Source of the DNA: Streptomyces hayashii | Lineage (GTDB): Bacteria > Actinomycetota > Actinomycetes > Streptomycetales > Streptomycetaceae | Direction: 5' to 3' | DNA: 64,000 nucleotides | Assembly: GCF_024539815.1 (NCBI RefSeq) | Contig: NZ_JAHHIU010000079.1 | Coordinates: 60,518 to 124,517, forward strand | Shown: positions 26,034 through 36,359 of the stretch, piece after piece | Position numbering within the stretch: the stretch's first letter is position 1 | How the letters are laid out: every line of letters starts with the position of its first letter | Position numbers and translations under genes: made by a program | The notes under the pieces: generated by a model | Seen by the model: only the letters and a program-made list of their open reading frames with translations | Told to the model about the DNA's origin: nothing | Database searches by the model: none

Positions 26034-27209
26034 TCACGGCGCGAGGGGCGGGGTCTGGTCGGCGAAGGGGGTGAAGTGGGCGGGAGGGTGGTCGATGGGC
26101 AGGTCGGGACGCCAGGCGGTGAGGATCTGCGCGCTGCACACGAACAGCCCTGGTGGCAGTCCGTCCAGGGGCCACCAGCGCCAGTTGCCGACGCTCTCGC
26201 CCCGCTGGTTGGCGGGGGTTCCCTGCCAGGTGGTGACGACGGCGCCCACCGTCATGCGGACGACATCGCCGACGTGGTCGAGGAGCGTGCCCAGCAGGCG
26301 GACATCGGCCGGGTCTGCGGTCAGCCCGGTTTCCTCGGCGAGTTCGCGTACCACGGCCTCGGGCAGCGTTTCGCCTTTCTCGACGCTTCCGCCCGGAAGT
26401 TCGGCGGTGCGCCGGTGGTGCCGGCCCAGGAGGAGGCCGTCCGGGCCCAGCAGGATGGCGCCGACGCCGAGTGCCGCGTGCGCCTGGGGAGGCCGGGTGG
26501 TGCGCGGCCGGGAGGTGATGCGGGCGGGGCGGCGGACCTCGAAGAGCCGGTAGGAGGCGTGGTTGGTCTCCTCCGGCGCGTCGAGGACGGTGATGGTCTC
26601 CACGCGCAGCCCGTACTGGACGAGGAGATCCTCCCAAAGCTCGGGAGTGAGCACCCACATCTGCACGGTCAGGTCGCCGCCGTCGGCCAGGCGCAGCACC
26701 TCTGGCCTGGGATTGACGGCGGTGGTGGGGCTGTGGCCGTGGGAGTTGGTGTGCAGGACGGTGAAGTACAGGCGTCCGCCGGGCTTGAGGGCCGTGGCCA
26801 GGGCGGGCAGCAGCCGGTGCGGGTCGATGAAGGGGAAGGCGTTGACGGAGTAGATGACGTCGTACGGCCGGGCCGTGCGCAGGTGCTCGACGGCGTCCGC
26901 GAGCACCAGGTTGAGCCCGGGCAGCTGGTGATAGCGGGCGCGGGCCCGCTCGATCTGGGTGGGCGAGGAGTCGACGGCGTCCACCAGCGCGCCGTGCTCG
27001 CGGGCGAGATGGGCGGCGTGCCGGGCCGGCCCGCAGCCGAGATCCAGCACGCGCAGACCGTGCAGGTCGCCGAGGACCTCATCCCCCGGACCGGTACCTC
27101 CGGGGCCCCAGCCGATCCGCGCCACCTCCGGCAGGGGCGTCGCCCTGCGGACGTGGTGGCTGCCGTACGCCGTCCACACCTCGGTGTTGACCAGCTCTTC
27201 GGGCGTCAT
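26034..27209 (-). CDS. SAM-dependent methyltransferase fused to NUDIX hydrolase
   Basis: A 391-residue two-domain protein. Residues 1-225 are a class I methyltransferase: [18 protein letters not shown] (motif I), [15 protein letters not shown] (motif II), [17 protein letters not shown] and [13 protein letters not shown]. After a short linker, residues ~240-391 are a NUDIX domain with [17 protein letters not shown] and RELAEETGL, all box glutamates present. The ATG overlaps the stop of the upstream methyltransferase (ATGA). Fusion of these two activities is uncommon. It belongs to the minus-strand operon that began with a short peptide and also had a stand-alone NUDIX gene. Confidence 0.85.
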   Translation of the reverse strand: MTPEELVNTEVWTAYGSHHVRRATPLPEVARIGWGPGGTGPGDEVLGDLHGLRVLDLGCGPARHAAHLAREHGALVDAVDSSPTQIERARARYHQLPGLNLVLADAVEHLRTARPYDVIYSVNAFPFIDPHRLLPALATALKPGGRLYFTVLHTNSHGHSPTTAVNPRPEVLRLADGGDLTVQMWVLTPELWEDLLVQYGLRVETITVLDAPEETNHASYRLFEVRRPARITSRPRTTRPPQAHAALGVGAILLGPDGLLLGRHHRRTAELPGGSVEKGETLPEAVVRELAEETGLTADPADVRLLGTLLDHVGDVVRMTVGAVVTTWQGTPANQRGESVGNWRWWPLDGLPPGLFVCSAQILTAWRPDLPIDHPPAHFTPFADQTPPLAP

Positions 27210-28474
27210 CGCGTGCTGCCTCCGGTCTGCGTCGGCCAGGTGAAGTCCAGCCGCACATGCTGCTTGAGGACCGACGGCCCGTCCGTGGGGTGATCGTCGG
27301 CGAGGGAACGCGGGACGGCCCGCAGCCGCGGATAGCCCGCCGCCCGATGCTCGCGGTCGAAGCGCCGCACCTGCTCGGCCATGCGTGTGGCCAGCTCCTT
27401 GGCGGCCGGGCCGTAGCCATGGACCACGAACTCGTGCCTGCGGCGCTCGCCGTCCTGAGCGACCTGAACCCAGGCGAGCCGGGCCAGCGAGTCGTCCTGG
27501 AGCGTGACGATGGCCGGCCAGTGCGAGCGCGGGGGCGGGGAAACGACCCCGGTGTCCAGAGCCGGGTCGACCGAGAGGCGGGCGACGTGGGGAAGAGCGG
27601 TGGCAACGTAGAGCTGGAGGCGGTCGAACGGTTCCTGGTCGACCACGGTCACCCCGGTGCGCACCTCATGCCGAGGACCGCCGAGGACGGAGTCCAGGTG
27701 GGCGGTATTGACGGGGGTGCCGTCCTCGAAGCGGAGACCGATCTCGCCGCCGCGGAGGGACAGCAGGGGCGCGGTGTGGGCACCGGCTCCGCGCATGGGC
27801 ACGAATCCGCACACGGTGAACGGGTCCTCGCAGTCGAGGAGTTGGCCACTCCTGGTGAAGGTGATCGACCAGACGAGGCCGTGGATGCGCAGCGGTACGA
27901 CGAGCCGTCCGCCTTCGGCCAGCAGGTCTAGCCAGGGTAGGTCCCAGGCTTCCGCGGTCACGATCACTGCGTCGAACCCGCCGTGCGGGACGAGGTTGCG
28001 CGGAACGTGTTCGCCGTCGGCGGTGACCACACGCACGTGGTCGTAGCCGGTGACTCGCAGGCCGAGCCGGGCTCGGATGGTGACTTCGTCGTCGATGTCG
28101 AGGGTGGTGACGCTGCCCCCGGCGCCGACGATCTCCGCGGCCAGGGCGGCGTTGGGGCCCCGGGAGCCGATCTCCAGGATGTGGTGCCCCTGTGCCAGGC
28201 GGGCCGATTCGAGCATGTCGGCCTGGAGCCACGGCGCGGACACCGAGCTGACGGCTTGTCCGCTGGCGTCGCAGATGCGGCCCACGACGTCGTTGGCGTA
28301 GGCATCGGCAACAGACGTTTCCGGGACGAACGCCTCGCGCGGCACCGCGCGGAACGCGGCCTCGACGGCCGACGTACGGATCCAGCCGTCATCCAGGAGT
28401 TGGTCGGTGAGCGCATGGCGCAGGGCCGCGGTCGTCTCGGCCGGTACGGCAGGCGGCACAACGGTGGGAGTCAC
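27206..28474 (-). CDS. Protein-L-isoaspartate-methyltransferase-like enzyme, FxLD-system type
   Basis: A 422-residue protein from GTG 28474 with AAGGAG 11 bases upstream. Residues 15-60 ([31 protein letters not shown]) and [18 protein letters not shown] match the isoaspartyl-methyltransferase-like group called 'methyltransferase, FxLD system', which accompanies small modified peptides. The SAM site is [20 protein letters not shown], with G-S-R-G in place of G-x-G-x-G. The last ~200 residues are a separate domain ([40 protein letters not shown]). No FxLD precursor is evident beside it. It follows the ABC transporter after 168 bases and overlaps the next gene. Confidence 0.75.
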   Translation of the reverse strand: MTPTVVPPAVPAETTAALRHALTDQLLDDGWIRTSAVEAAFRAVPREAFVPETSVADAYANDVVGRICDASGQAVSSVSAPWLQADMLESARLAQGHHILEIGSRGPNAALAAEIVGAGGSVTTLDIDDEVTIRARLGLRVTGYDHVRVVTADGEHVPRNLVPHGGFDAVIVTAEAWDLPWLDLLAEGGRLVVPLRIHGLVWSITFTRSGQLLDCEDPFTVCGFVPMRGAGAHTAPLLSLRGGEIGLRFEDGTPVNTAHLDSVLGGPRHEVRTGVTVVDQEPFDRLQLYVATALPHVARLSVDPALDTGVVSPPPRSHWPAIVTLQDDSLARLAWVQVAQDGERRRHEFVVHGYGPAAKELATRMAEQVRRFDREHRAAGYPRLRAVPRSLADDHPTDGPSVLKQHVRLDFTWPTQTGGSTR

Positions 28475-28642
28475 AGGGCGCTTTGCTCCTTGCAGAGTCG
28501 GGGAGTTGGCGCATCACGGTGGGGGAACGTGACGCGCCGTGTCCGGGGCAGGCAGTCAGGCGTACGACGGCAGGTCATCGTCGGTCGGCCAAGCGTGCAA
28601 GCGGTGGCGGGTGCCGCACCCATCTGAGGCGGCACCTTTGGA

Positions 28643-30559
28643 TCAACGGTCCTGCGAGAGCGCGAGCAGACGGGCGAACTCCCCGTTGGCTGCGGCGAGT
28701 TCTTCGTATCCGCCCTGTTCGATGATCCGGCCTGCTTCCATGACGACGATCTGGTCGGCGATCTTGGTGTTCTGCAGCCGGTGCGTCACGACGATCGTGA
28801 TGCGGTCCGCGGCCATCGCCTTGAGTGTTTCGAAGGCCCGGTGCTCGCCTTCGGGATCGACCTGGGAGGTGGGCTCGTCCATGATCAGCAGCTCTGGGAG
28901 GCGGTACAGGCCGCGGGAGCAGGCCACGCGCTGCCATTGCCCGCCTGAGAGCTCCACCCCGTTGAAGATCTCCCGAGCCAGCAGGGTGTCGAGACCGTCC
29001 GGCAGCTCCTCGACCGCCTCGCGCAGGCCGACGGAGTCGATGGCCTGCCATACCGGGTCGTCGCTCTCGCTGCGGGGCTGGCCCAGGGTGACGTTCTCGC
29101 GCAGCCGCAGCGGCCACTGCGCGAAAACCTGCGGAACCAGCCCGGTCAGCGCCCACACGGTGTCCGGGTCCACTGCGGCGAGGTCGGTGCCGTTCCAGGC
29201 CACCGTGCCCTTGTCGGCCACGAGGATGCCGGCGAGCAGGCGGGTCAGGGTGGTCTTGCCGGAGCCGTTGACCCCGACCAGCGCGAGGATCTGCCCGCGC
29301 CGCAAGGTCAGCGAGACCTCGTCGACGGCCGGTTTGTCCTTGCCCGGGTAGCGGTAGACGGCCCCTTCCACCCGGACCTCCTCGACCGGTGCTTCGACTG
29401 TCAACTCGCCGCGATGCGGGGCTTGTTCTTCGGCCTCGTCGATGAAGTCAGCCATGTCGCCGAGGTAAAGGCTGGTGTGGAAAACAGCGGCGGCGCTGCG
29501 TACGACCTGGGTCAGTGCGCCCAGAGTGGTCTGCACAGCGAAGACCGCGGTCGCGGCGATCGCGAGCGCGATCCTCCCGGTGGCCGCCAGCCAGTACAGC
29601 GCCGCCCACGTGGCCACCAGGAACACGCCACCGCACGCCGCCGACCCGAGGGCGATCCTCAGGATCCGGGGAGCTGCCGCGAGGCTGCGGGCGTCAGCCT
29701 GCTGTGACAGCGTCCGGTACCAGTAGAGGAGGTAGTCGGCCATCGAGTTGGCGCGGACCTCGTCGCCGAATTTCGGGCTGGTGGCCCACCAGCGCATCAT
29801 CCCCCGCGCGTTGCGGTTGGAGATGTTCGCGTAGTGGATGTCGTAGTCCACGCGCGCGCTGAGCACCGAGCCGATCCCGGCCGGGAGCACGGCCAGCAGC
29901 AGGAACGGCAGCAGCCGCCAGTCGAGCACCGACAGGACACCGCACGCCGTCACCAGCTTGATCAGAGAGGTCATTAGCTGTTGGGCATCGGCGACCATCA
30001 CATGGGTGCGGATCACTCCCATCTCGGCGGCTTCTTGCCGGTCGTGGAATCCTGTCTGGCTGTAGGTGGCCGCCTCCACCTGGAGAACCGAGTCGACCAG
30101 CGTCGTGTCGGCCTCGGTCGTGAGCTGCGGCGTGATGCGCCGCTCGCCGTAGGCCGAGACCGCGCCGGCGGTGCGGGCCACGGCGGCCATGACCGCTACG
30201 ACGATCAGCGCGGGCAGCGCCGTGTGCAGCCGTTGTTGCACGCTGCCGTCGTCAAGGAGCGGGGGCATCGCCCTGGAGGTGGCGGTCAGTTGGCTGGCCG
30301 CGGCCACCCCGACCATCACCTGGCAGACCAGCAGCAGGACGACCGCCGTCCGGTCGACCGCCCAGGACATGCCCGCGATCCGCCGCAGCACCGACGGAAT
30401 CCGGGCGCACAGGGCACGGAAGGACACCCCGTCCATTGGGTTCGACGAGTATTGCCCGGTGTATTTGATCTCTGCGGGTGCCGGCGGAGGCAGCGTCTTC
30501 CGGCTGGACACGGTGCTCTGGGGCCCGGAGCTCTGCGCGGGCACGGTCGGACGTGTCAT
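28643..30559 (-). CDS. ABC transporter, fused permease and ATPase
   Basis: A 638-residue exporter half-transporter. ATG 30559 overlaps the stop of the NUDIX fragment upstream (ATGA). The N-terminal ~370 residues have five or six transmembrane helices (VVLLLVCQVMVGVAAASQLT, LIVVAVMAAVARTAGAV). The ATPase has Walker A VGVNGSGKTTLTRLLAG, signature VELSGGQWQR, Walker B LLIMDEPTSQVDP and switch VVTHRL. There is no N-terminal C39 peptidase. In the peptide operon it is the natural candidate to export the product. Its translation was probably coupled to the NUDIX gene now cut by element 1. Confidence 0.9.
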   Translation of the reverse strand: MTRPTVPAQSSGPQSTVSSRKTLPPPAPAEIKYTGQYSSNPMDGVSFRALCARIPSVLRRIAGMSWAVDRTAVVLLLVCQVMVGVAAASQLTATSRAMPPLLDDGSVQQRLHTALPALIVVAVMAAVARTAGAVSAYGERRITPQLTTEADTTLVDSVLQVEAATYSQTGFHDRQEAAEMGVIRTHVMVADAQQLMTSLIKLVTACGVLSVLDWRLLPFLLLAVLPAGIGSVLSARVDYDIHYANISNRNARGMMRWWATSPKFGDEVRANSMADYLLYWYRTLSQQADARSLAAAPRILRIALGSAACGGVFLVATWAALYWLAATGRIALAIAATAVFAVQTTLGALTQVVRSAAAVFHTSLYLGDMADFIDEAEEQAPHRGELTVEAPVEEVRVEGAVYRYPGKDKPAVDEVSLTLRRGQILALVGVNGSGKTTLTRLLAGILVADKGTVAWNGTDLAAVDPDTVWALTGLVPQVFAQWPLRLRENVTLGQPRSESDDPVWQAIDSVGLREAVEELPDGLDTLLAREIFNGVELSGGQWQRVACSRGLYRLPELLIMDEPTSQVDPEGEHRAFETLKAMAADRITIVVTHRLQNTKIADQIVVMEAGRIIEQGGYEELAAANGEFARLLALSQDR

Positions 30560-30842
30560 GCCGCACCCCCGTGCGCCGCGATGGTGATGGTGCCGTACAG
30601 CCGCCCGGCGCTGAAATTTTCCAGGACCTTCCGGGTATAGGGGTGGCAGTCGGAGGGCGGATTCCCGGGATCGATCCACAAGATCCCGTCGTGCTTGTGA
30701 GGCTCGGCGTTGCGTGGCTCGCCCTGCCAGCGCTGCGCGGTGAACACGGCCCCGATCACCCGCCCACCGTCCGTGTCCAGGTAGTGCACCAGCTGGCAGA
30801 ACGCCAGGTCCTCGGCCGCGACATGGACGCCGGTCTCCTCGG
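30556..30842 (-). pseudogene. NUDIX hydrolase, C-terminal part (split by element 1)
   Basis: The minus strand reads TEETGVHVAAEDLAFCQLVH, VIGAVFTAQRWQGEPRNAEP and ends at a TGA overlapping the transporter start. It is the second half of a NUDIX enzyme beginning exactly in the Nudix box (R-E-L-x-E-E-T-G). The first half is at 39517-39697. Joining 39697-39517 to 30836-30556 gives 462 bases in one frame, a 153-residue protein with RELAEETGV restored. Upstream of 30842 the frame continues into element 1 and no longer encodes NUDIX sequence. Confidence 0.9.
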
Positions 30843-30910
30843 TTATGGCTGCACCTTTTGGTGTCTCAACGACAGGATTGCTATGCCTCCAGAAGGCATG
30901 TCTCATGAGA
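30837..30910. repeat. Left end of element 1: core CCTCGG and GTCTCA arm repeats
   Basis: CCTCGG at 30837-30842 is the left copy of the core. Inside it are TTATG, then GTGTCTCA at about 30861-30868 and the palindrome GTCTCATGAGAC at 30899-30910. The same GTCTCA word recurs at the right end, so it is a candidate recombinase-binding repeat. The palindrome overlaps the first recombinase start codon (ATG 30905), which would let bound recombinase control its own expression. Confidence 0.55.
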
Positions 30911-32395
30911 CGCGAGGACGACTTGCCCCAGCACGAAGCACCCGAAGCCGTGGCCGCACTGCACCGAACCAAGAGTCAGCTGGCGACGGTTCCAACGTTG
31001 GACATCGACGCCATCGGCGTACTCCAGCGTGCCGGCGTCACCGAACGCCAGCCGTTCTATCTCGGCCCTGACGGTTCGTACGACCTTCACCTCAACAGGT
31101 TCTTCCGGGACCTGCCGAGCTGGGGAGTGAGATCCGAGAACGGGATTGATGGGTACGCCTCGGACATCATGCTCCAGTGCCGGTTCCTCCACGAGGCTCG
31201 CGGAGGGAAGTCAATCTGGCAGATCGACAGCGAGGACCTGCGTGCTTACAAGTACGCCCGGCTTCACGCCAACGACCCGGACGACCGGATCACGGGCAGC
31301 ACCTGGACGCGCACGCTGGCTGCGTTGGACAAGTGGGTGAAGTGGTCTCTCGACGCCGGTCTGCTGGCGGAGGAGCCGTTTCGCTACGTCGACAAGACCG
31401 TGATGACGCCGCAGGGTCCCAAGCAGGTGCGGGTGAACGCCGAGTCAGAGCCGGGATCCCGAAATACCAAGATGAAGTTCCTGCCCTATGAGGACTACCT
31501 GTTGTGGCGGGATGTGGGGCTCCTTGGCTACCTGCCCGATGGGGGCCGTGATCCGAAGTGGCGAGGGCGCAACGGGGAGCGAAACAGCCTCTTCGCTGAC
31601 CTGCTGGTCTGCACGGGGATGCGGCTGCGCGAGGCGGCGAGCCTGGTGCTGCCGGAACTGCCACCAATGGCCCAGGGGCGCGGAGACGTGCACTTGTCGT
31701 CTGCCGTCACGAAGCGGCACACGCCGCGGACCGTGTTCATGCGTCGGAAGGTCCTGCGCGATCTGCATCACCATGTCGGCTTCGAGCGCGACGAGCTAGT
31801 CCAGCGCAAACTGGCTGAGGGCGCCTACCGGTGGGAGGACCCGTTCCTGGTGCGTCAGGCGAACCGGCAGGCGATGGTGGTGACCGGCAAGCGCAGGGCC
31901 TGGAAGTACTCGGACCTCGGGTACGCCGACCGGCTTCGGCTGATGGGCACGGGCGCCGGGGGCCGGCCATCGGGGCCGCTGTGGCTGTGGCTGGGTGAGA
32001 ACGGTCAGCCGTTGTCGAGCGCCACCTGGCAGTCCGCGTTCCGGCGGGCGAACGAGCGGTGCGCGACTTTCGGCATCGAGTTCGACGTCCATCCCCATAC
32101 GCTGCGGCACACCTTCGCCGTGCACATGCTGGGCCTGCTGCTGCGGCAGACGATCCGGGCGCTGGGCATGAACGAGGACCGCCACTTCACGTCAGCCCAG
32201 ATCAAGCGGATGCTGATCGGCAATCCGATGCGCAAGCTCCAACTGCTGCTCGGGCACGCGCATGAGGAGACCGTCTACATCTACCTCGATGTGCTCGATG
32301 AGGCCCAGGAGATCGTGCTGTCGGCCCTGGCCGAGTGGGATGAACAGTCCGCGGTTCTGGACCGCATCGAGGTTCCGGCGGGGGTGCGTCGATGA
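30905..32395 (+). CDS. Tyrosine recombinase 1 of element 1
   Basis: A 496-residue integrase-family protein. The N-terminal half is an all-helical arm/core-binding region (TWTRTLAALDKWVKWSLDAG). The catalytic domain has LVCTGMRLREAASLVL (Arg I), FDVHPHTLRHTFAVHML (H-x-x-R) and LLLGHAHEETVYIYLDV (His and nucleophile Tyr), so it looks active. The ATG at 30905 is preferred; the frame extends to ATG 30845 at the element edge. Its stop overlaps the next gene by four bases (ATGA). In Tn554-like elements the first recombinase performs strand exchange together with the second. Confidence 0.9.
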   Translation: MRREDDLPQHEAPEAVAALHRTKSQLATVPTLDIDAIGVLQRAGVTERQPFYLGPDGSYDLHLNRFFRDLPSWGVRSENGIDGYASDIMLQCRFLHEARGGKSIWQIDSEDLRAYKYARLHANDPDDRITGSTWTRTLAALDKWVKWSLDAGLLAEEPFRYVDKTVMTPQGPKQVRVNAESEPGSRNTKMKFLPYEDYLLWRDVGLLGYLPDGGRDPKWRGRNGERNSLFADLLVCTGMRLREAASLVLPELPPMAQGRGDVHLSSAVTKRHTPRTVFMRRKVLRDLHHHVGFERDELVQRKLAEGAYRWEDPFLVRQANRQAMVVTGKRRAWKYSDLGYADRLRLMGTGAGGRPSGPLWLWLGENGQPLSSATWQSAFRRANERCATFGIEFDVHPHTLRHTFAVHMLGLLLRQTIRALGMNEDRHFTSAQIKRMLIGNPMRKLQLLLGHAHEETVYIYLDVLDEAQEIVLSALAEWDEQSAVLDRIEVPAGVRR

Positions 32396-34212
32396 GCAGG
32401 GGACGCACCCGATTCACCTCGGCAACTCCCGCTCCTGCACCGGCTGACCCCGTGCCCGTACTGGGGCCCGTGGTGTTCCGCGTCCGGTTCGGTGAGGCAG
32501 AGGAGCACGTCGACCTGTCCGACCTGCCCTGCCCCCGTCTGGCCCGGGCGCTGGGACAGGCAATCGTGGCGGTAACACCACCCAAGGCCGTGGTCGGGAA
32601 TCGCGTGGTCTCGAACTTTCGGTCGCTGGTGGTGCGCGTCCGTGATTTCCTCCGCTTCGCGGTTGCGGTGATGCCCGAGCGCGGCGAGGACATCGACCTG
32701 GACGATCTGGACTCCGGTCTGGTGGACGCCTATGAGGAGAGGCTGACGGACCACTACGGCCCGAGCAGCGGATCGGCTTCGGTGGCGATGTGGCAGATCG
32801 TGCGGCTGCTGAGGCAGGTCAACCAGGCCCATCCGGGGCGCTTCGATGTGGACCTGCGCTCGCGGATCGCCTACTCGATGAGTGAGAGGCGGGCTACCGG
32901 GAAGCCACTGGACGCCTACCCCGTGCCGGTCTTCGAGGCGTTCGAGACCGCTGCCCGGGCGGAGGTCGCCAGGATCCGCGATCGCATCCTGGCCGGAGAG
33001 CGCCTGGCCGCCGCAGGTAGGAATCCGGAGATCCACGGTTGGGGGCGGCTTGAGAACATCCTGTGGTTCATCAACGAGCACGGCCCCCTGACCGCTGCCT
33101 ATCGGAACATCCGGGGTGTCGCCGCGAACGGGTACGTCCGCGGCGTCAACAGCCACCTCTACTTGTCGAGGCGGGACTTGTTGTCCTTCCACGTTCTGCT
33201 GGCCTGCCAGACGGGGATGGAGCCCGAGGCGATCAAGGATCTCAAGGTGGGCTGCCTGACCAACGCGGCTCGCGGCTTCGTGAGTGTCCAGTACTACAAG
33301 CGACGTGCGGGCGGTGATCCGCACAAGAGCATGCGCATCCGCGACGGCGGTAACCTGCGCTCTCCTGGCGGGGTCCTACGGCTGGCCATGCGGTTGACCA
33401 AGCGCGCACGCGAGCTGGGTGAATACGACGACCTGTGGGTGAGCATCTCCTGCGCGACCAATGCATTGGGCCCTGCGTCCGGGGCACGGGTGCTGCTGAG
33501 TGCGTGGGATCGGGGCCGCTTCCTGGTCGAGCACGGCTTCGATGCCATGCACGACAGGGGTGGGAAGCCGGTCAACCTGGATTTGCGGCGCCTGCGCAAG
33601 TCCTTCAAGTCGAAGCAGTATCTGCAGTCCGGGGGTGTGCTGCCGGATTTTGCCGCCGGACATACCCGCGAGGTCGCAGGGCGTCACTACGCCGACATCG
33701 GCGCTCACGAGGAGATCCACGACCAGGCGGTCGAGGCCGGCCTGAGCGAGGCCCTCGCCGTCCACCAACGGCCACCGGTGGTACTGGACGAAGAGGGCGG
33801 GCGCCTGGACGACGGCAGCCAGGAAGTGCCCCCGGAGGCAGTTCGGGACGCCCTGTCCGGGGCCACCGACGTGTGGTTGTCGTCCTGCCGGAACTTCTTC
33901 GACTCGCCTTACTCCCTCAAGAAGGGCGCAGCGTGTCCGGTTCCGCCCTGGGTCTGCCTGGAGTGCCCGAACGCCGTCTTCACGACACGTCACCTGCCCG
34001 CCGTGCTCTCTGTCCTCGGGACCATCGAGGCTCAGCGCGAGGAGTTCTCCACGGCCGAGTGGACGGCCCGTTTCGCGGTCGCGCACGAGCGGATTACCAA
34101 GGGCGTCCTGGCCCGCTTCAGCGCGCTTCAGATCGCCACTGCCCAGGCCATTGCGGAGGCCGATGGTCCCCGTCTGGCGCTGCCCGCCTCATTTCTGGAG
34201 ACGCTGCGATGA
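32392..34212 (+). CDS. Tyrosine recombinase 2 of element 1 (divergent active site)
   Basis: A 606-residue recombinase-like protein. RRLRKSFKSKQ and AGHTREVAGRHYADI represent the H/K-x-x-R and H...Y regions, but the first arginine motif reads ACQTGMEPEAIKDLKV, with E where Arg I is expected. This suggests it depends on its partners or has a structural role. A C-terminal extension contains CRNFF, CPVPPWVCLECPNAV, a possible zinc ribbon (C-x4-5 spacing, then C-x-x-C). It is coupled to both neighbours by ATGA overlaps. Confidence 0.85.
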   Translation: MSRGRTRFTSATPAPAPADPVPVLGPVVFRVRFGEAEEHVDLSDLPCPRLARALGQAIVAVTPPKAVVGNRVVSNFRSLVVRVRDFLRFAVAVMPERGEDIDLDDLDSGLVDAYEERLTDHYGPSSGSASVAMWQIVRLLRQVNQAHPGRFDVDLRSRIAYSMSERRATGKPLDAYPVPVFEAFETAARAEVARIRDRILAGERLAAAGRNPEIHGWGRLENILWFINEHGPLTAAYRNIRGVAANGYVRGVNSHLYLSRRDLLSFHVLLACQTGMEPEAIKDLKVGCLTNAARGFVSVQYYKRRAGGDPHKSMRIRDGGNLRSPGGVLRLAMRLTKRARELGEYDDLWVSISCATNALGPASGARVLLSAWDRGRFLVEHGFDAMHDRGGKPVNLDLRRLRKSFKSKQYLQSGGVLPDFAAGHTREVAGRHYADIGAHEEIHDQAVEAGLSEALAVHQRPPVVLDEEGGRLDDGSQEVPPEAVRDALSGATDVWLSSCRNFFDSPYSLKKGAACPVPPWVCLECPNAVFTTRHLPAVLSVLGTIEAQREEFSTAEWTARFAVAHERITKGVLARFSALQIATAQAIAEADGPRLALPASFLETLR

Positions 34213-36359
34213 CCCTCCCACTGTCCAAGGCGGCGCCGGCCCCCGCACCGGATGACTACGTCCTGCCCAATCGGTTGAGCAGGTATCACGCCTCTCGGGG
34301 TCCGCGGTTCGGCGACGACGTGTGGGATCTGGGTGACTTCTTTCCCCGGACCGAGGCGTCTGGCCGCATCGATTTCCTCCGGTTCGAAGCCGGGCTCCAT
34401 CGGCAGACCGCGAAGGAGTTTCTCTACTCGCGGCTACGGCGCCGCACCGGACGCACCCACCACCCGATGAAGCCCACTTCGGCCCCACAACAGTGCACCC
34501 GGCTCGTCAGCCTCTTCCAGGACCTGCGTTCGGTCGGCGTCCGGCGTCTGCAGGACGCCGAGGCCGGCCATCTGGAGACGCTGGTCACTCGCTGGGAAGC
34601 GCAGGGGCCGCATGCGGTCGTCAGCAAGGTCAACCTGCTCAAGCACCTCTCCGGCCACGGCCCCTTCCTGACGGGCGACCGGCTGGCCATCGTTCCTTGG
34701 CCGCATCGCAGTGCCAAGCAGGTGGCCAAACTGAAGACGCAACGGGAGAACAGCACTCCGCGCATCCCCGAGGAGATCATGCGGCCGCTGTTGTCTGCCG
34801 CCCTGTTCTACGTCCAAGTCGCCAGCCGGGACCTCCTGGCTGCACAAGCGCTACTGGAGCGTCTACGGGAGGAGCAGTCCAAAAGCGACATCGTCCCCGG
34901 CCAGACGTGTGAGCGGCTGGACGCTTTCATCGCCGAGCGCCGTGCGCTGGGTCGTGGCATGCCGGCCCTGCCGATGGAATATCGAGGCGCTTGTTCCGCG
35001 GATGTCGTCGACGGGGTGGTGCAGGCCCCCAATCTAAGTATGACCGCAATGCTGATCCGGGCTCACCGCGTACTGCACCTGCGACGGGAGATCGAGGCCG
35101 CTGGCAGGGAGCTGGGCTGGGAGGAGGGCGGCCTTGCCGTCCCGATGTCGAAATGTCCCGACAGCGGCCTGCCATGGCGCTCCGAACTGTCCGCCGCATC
35201 CCTGGCCAGCGAGGTGGTCCATCTCAGGACAGCCTGCTGGATCGTGATCGCCTACCTGTCCGGAATGAGGGACGTGGAGGTGCGGGAGCTCGGCCGTGAG
35301 TGCACCTTCACCGAGCCTGGGGCCGACGGCCGCACCCGCTACAAGATCAAGGGTCGGGTATTCAAAGGCCGCAGGCTTACGGGCGACGAAGCCGAGTGGG
35401 TGGTCCTGGACGTCGTGCACCAGGCGGTCGAGGTCCTCAAGCAGATCAACGACGATCCCACCCACCTCTTCGGAACCTGGGTCGGAGAGAAGGCCGGCTA
35501 CGGCCTGTTCAGCGACGTGACGCTGCGTCTGAAGAACTTCCAGCAGCACCTCAATGACCTCTTCAGCATCCAGGGTGAGCCCTACATTCCGTTGCCCCTC
35601 GTCGACGAGTACGCCGATGACGAGGCAGTTGACGATCCCGAGCTGGGCCAGGAGGCCGCAGACGAGACCGGGGACGACGCCGGCCCGGGGCCGGTTCAGC
35701 CCTGGTGGTTCGACACCCGGCAGTTCCGGCGCACGCTGGCCTGGCATATCGCACACCAGCCGTTCGGCGTTGTTGCTGGCACGAGGCAGTACAAGCACAA
35801 CGCCTTCGCGATCTTCGAGGGCTATGCGGGCACCTCTGCCTCGGGCTTCGCCGACGAGGTCGCTTCGGAGAAGGCGGTCGTGCTGCTGGACTACGTCGAG
35901 GACCTCTATCACGACCACAACGAGGGTGGCCGGTCCGCCGGTGGGGCCGCCGGCCGCGTGGCAGCGGACTTCGACCGGATCAGGGCCGAGCTGGGTGACC
36001 TGCCCGGCACGGCCGCCAGCCCCGAACGGCTGAGAGCCGCGCTTCGGCACCTCACTCGCACCCTGCATCCGGGCATCCTCAACGACTGCTTCCACCACGC
36101 CGGGACCGCCGTCTGCGGCAAGCGCGCCAAGCCCATCGGCCGGCCGCTTCCCATGCTCAGCGCCTGCTTGGCCTGCCCGAACGCGCGCCGCTCGGCCATT
36201 CATCTGCCCAGAATGGCCCGGGCCCGTGATCTCGCCGCTGAGGAGTTCGCCCGCACCGACGACGTTCCCGCGTTCCAGCGGATCGCCATCGAGGAACACC
36301 TGTCGACGCTTACCCAGCTGATCGCCGAACTCCGTGACGAGAAAGGAGTGTCCGCGTGA
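34209..36359 (+). CDS. Tyrosine recombinase 3 of element 1
   Basis: A 716-residue protein starting at ATG 34209 (ATGA overlap). The catalytic domain lies in the middle: YLSGMRDVEVRELGRE (Arg I), WFDTRQFRRTLAWHIAHQ (second Arg) and QYKHNAFAIFEGYAG (candidate His/Tyr region). The last ~130 residues again have cysteine pairs (CFHHAGTAVCGK, LSACLACPNARRS), as in recombinase 2, so a zinc-binding tail is shared. The order of increasing size (496, 606, 716) is the same as in element 2. It probably acts with the other two in excision and integration. Confidence 0.85.
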   Translation: MTLPLSKAAPAPAPDDYVLPNRLSRYHASRGPRFGDDVWDLGDFFPRTEASGRIDFLRFEAGLHRQTAKEFLYSRLRRRTGRTHHPMKPTSAPQQCTRLVSLFQDLRSVGVRRLQDAEAGHLETLVTRWEAQGPHAVVSKVNLLKHLSGHGPFLTGDRLAIVPWPHRSAKQVAKLKTQRENSTPRIPEEIMRPLLSAALFYVQVASRDLLAAQALLERLREEQSKSDIVPGQTCERLDAFIAERRALGRGMPALPMEYRGACSADVVDGVVQAPNLSMTAMLIRAHRVLHLRREIEAAGRELGWEEGGLAVPMSKCPDSGLPWRSELSAASLASEVVHLRTACWIVIAYLSGMRDVEVRELGRECTFTEPGADGRTRYKIKGRVFKGRRLTGDEAEWVVLDVVHQAVEVLKQINDDPTHLFGTWVGEKAGYGLFSDVTLRLKNFQQHLNDLFSIQGEPYIPLPLVDEYADDEAVDDPELGQEAADETGDDAGPGPVQPWWFDTRQFRRTLAWHIAHQPFGVVAGTRQYKHNAFAIFEGYAGTSASGFADEVASEKAVVLLDYVEDLYHDHNEGGRSAGGAAGRVAADFDRIRAELGDLPGTAASPERLRAALRHLTRTLHPGILNDCFHHAGTAVCGKRAKPIGRPLPMLSACLACPNARRSAIHLPRMARARDLAAEEFARTDDVPAFQRIAIEEHLSTLTQLIAELRDEKGVSA

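Noticed and set aside
28471..28578. 35-residue four-cysteine frame between the transporter and the FxLD methyltransferase
   Set aside because: It overlaps the methyltransferase start by GTGA and has several cysteines, so a precursor role was considered, but it lacks a ribosome site and an FxLD-like motif and is arginine-rich as random high-GC frames are.
34928..36299. Long minus-strand frames opposite the recombinase genes
   Set aside because: High-GC DNA leaves antisense frames open; the sense strand has the recombinase catalytic motifs.
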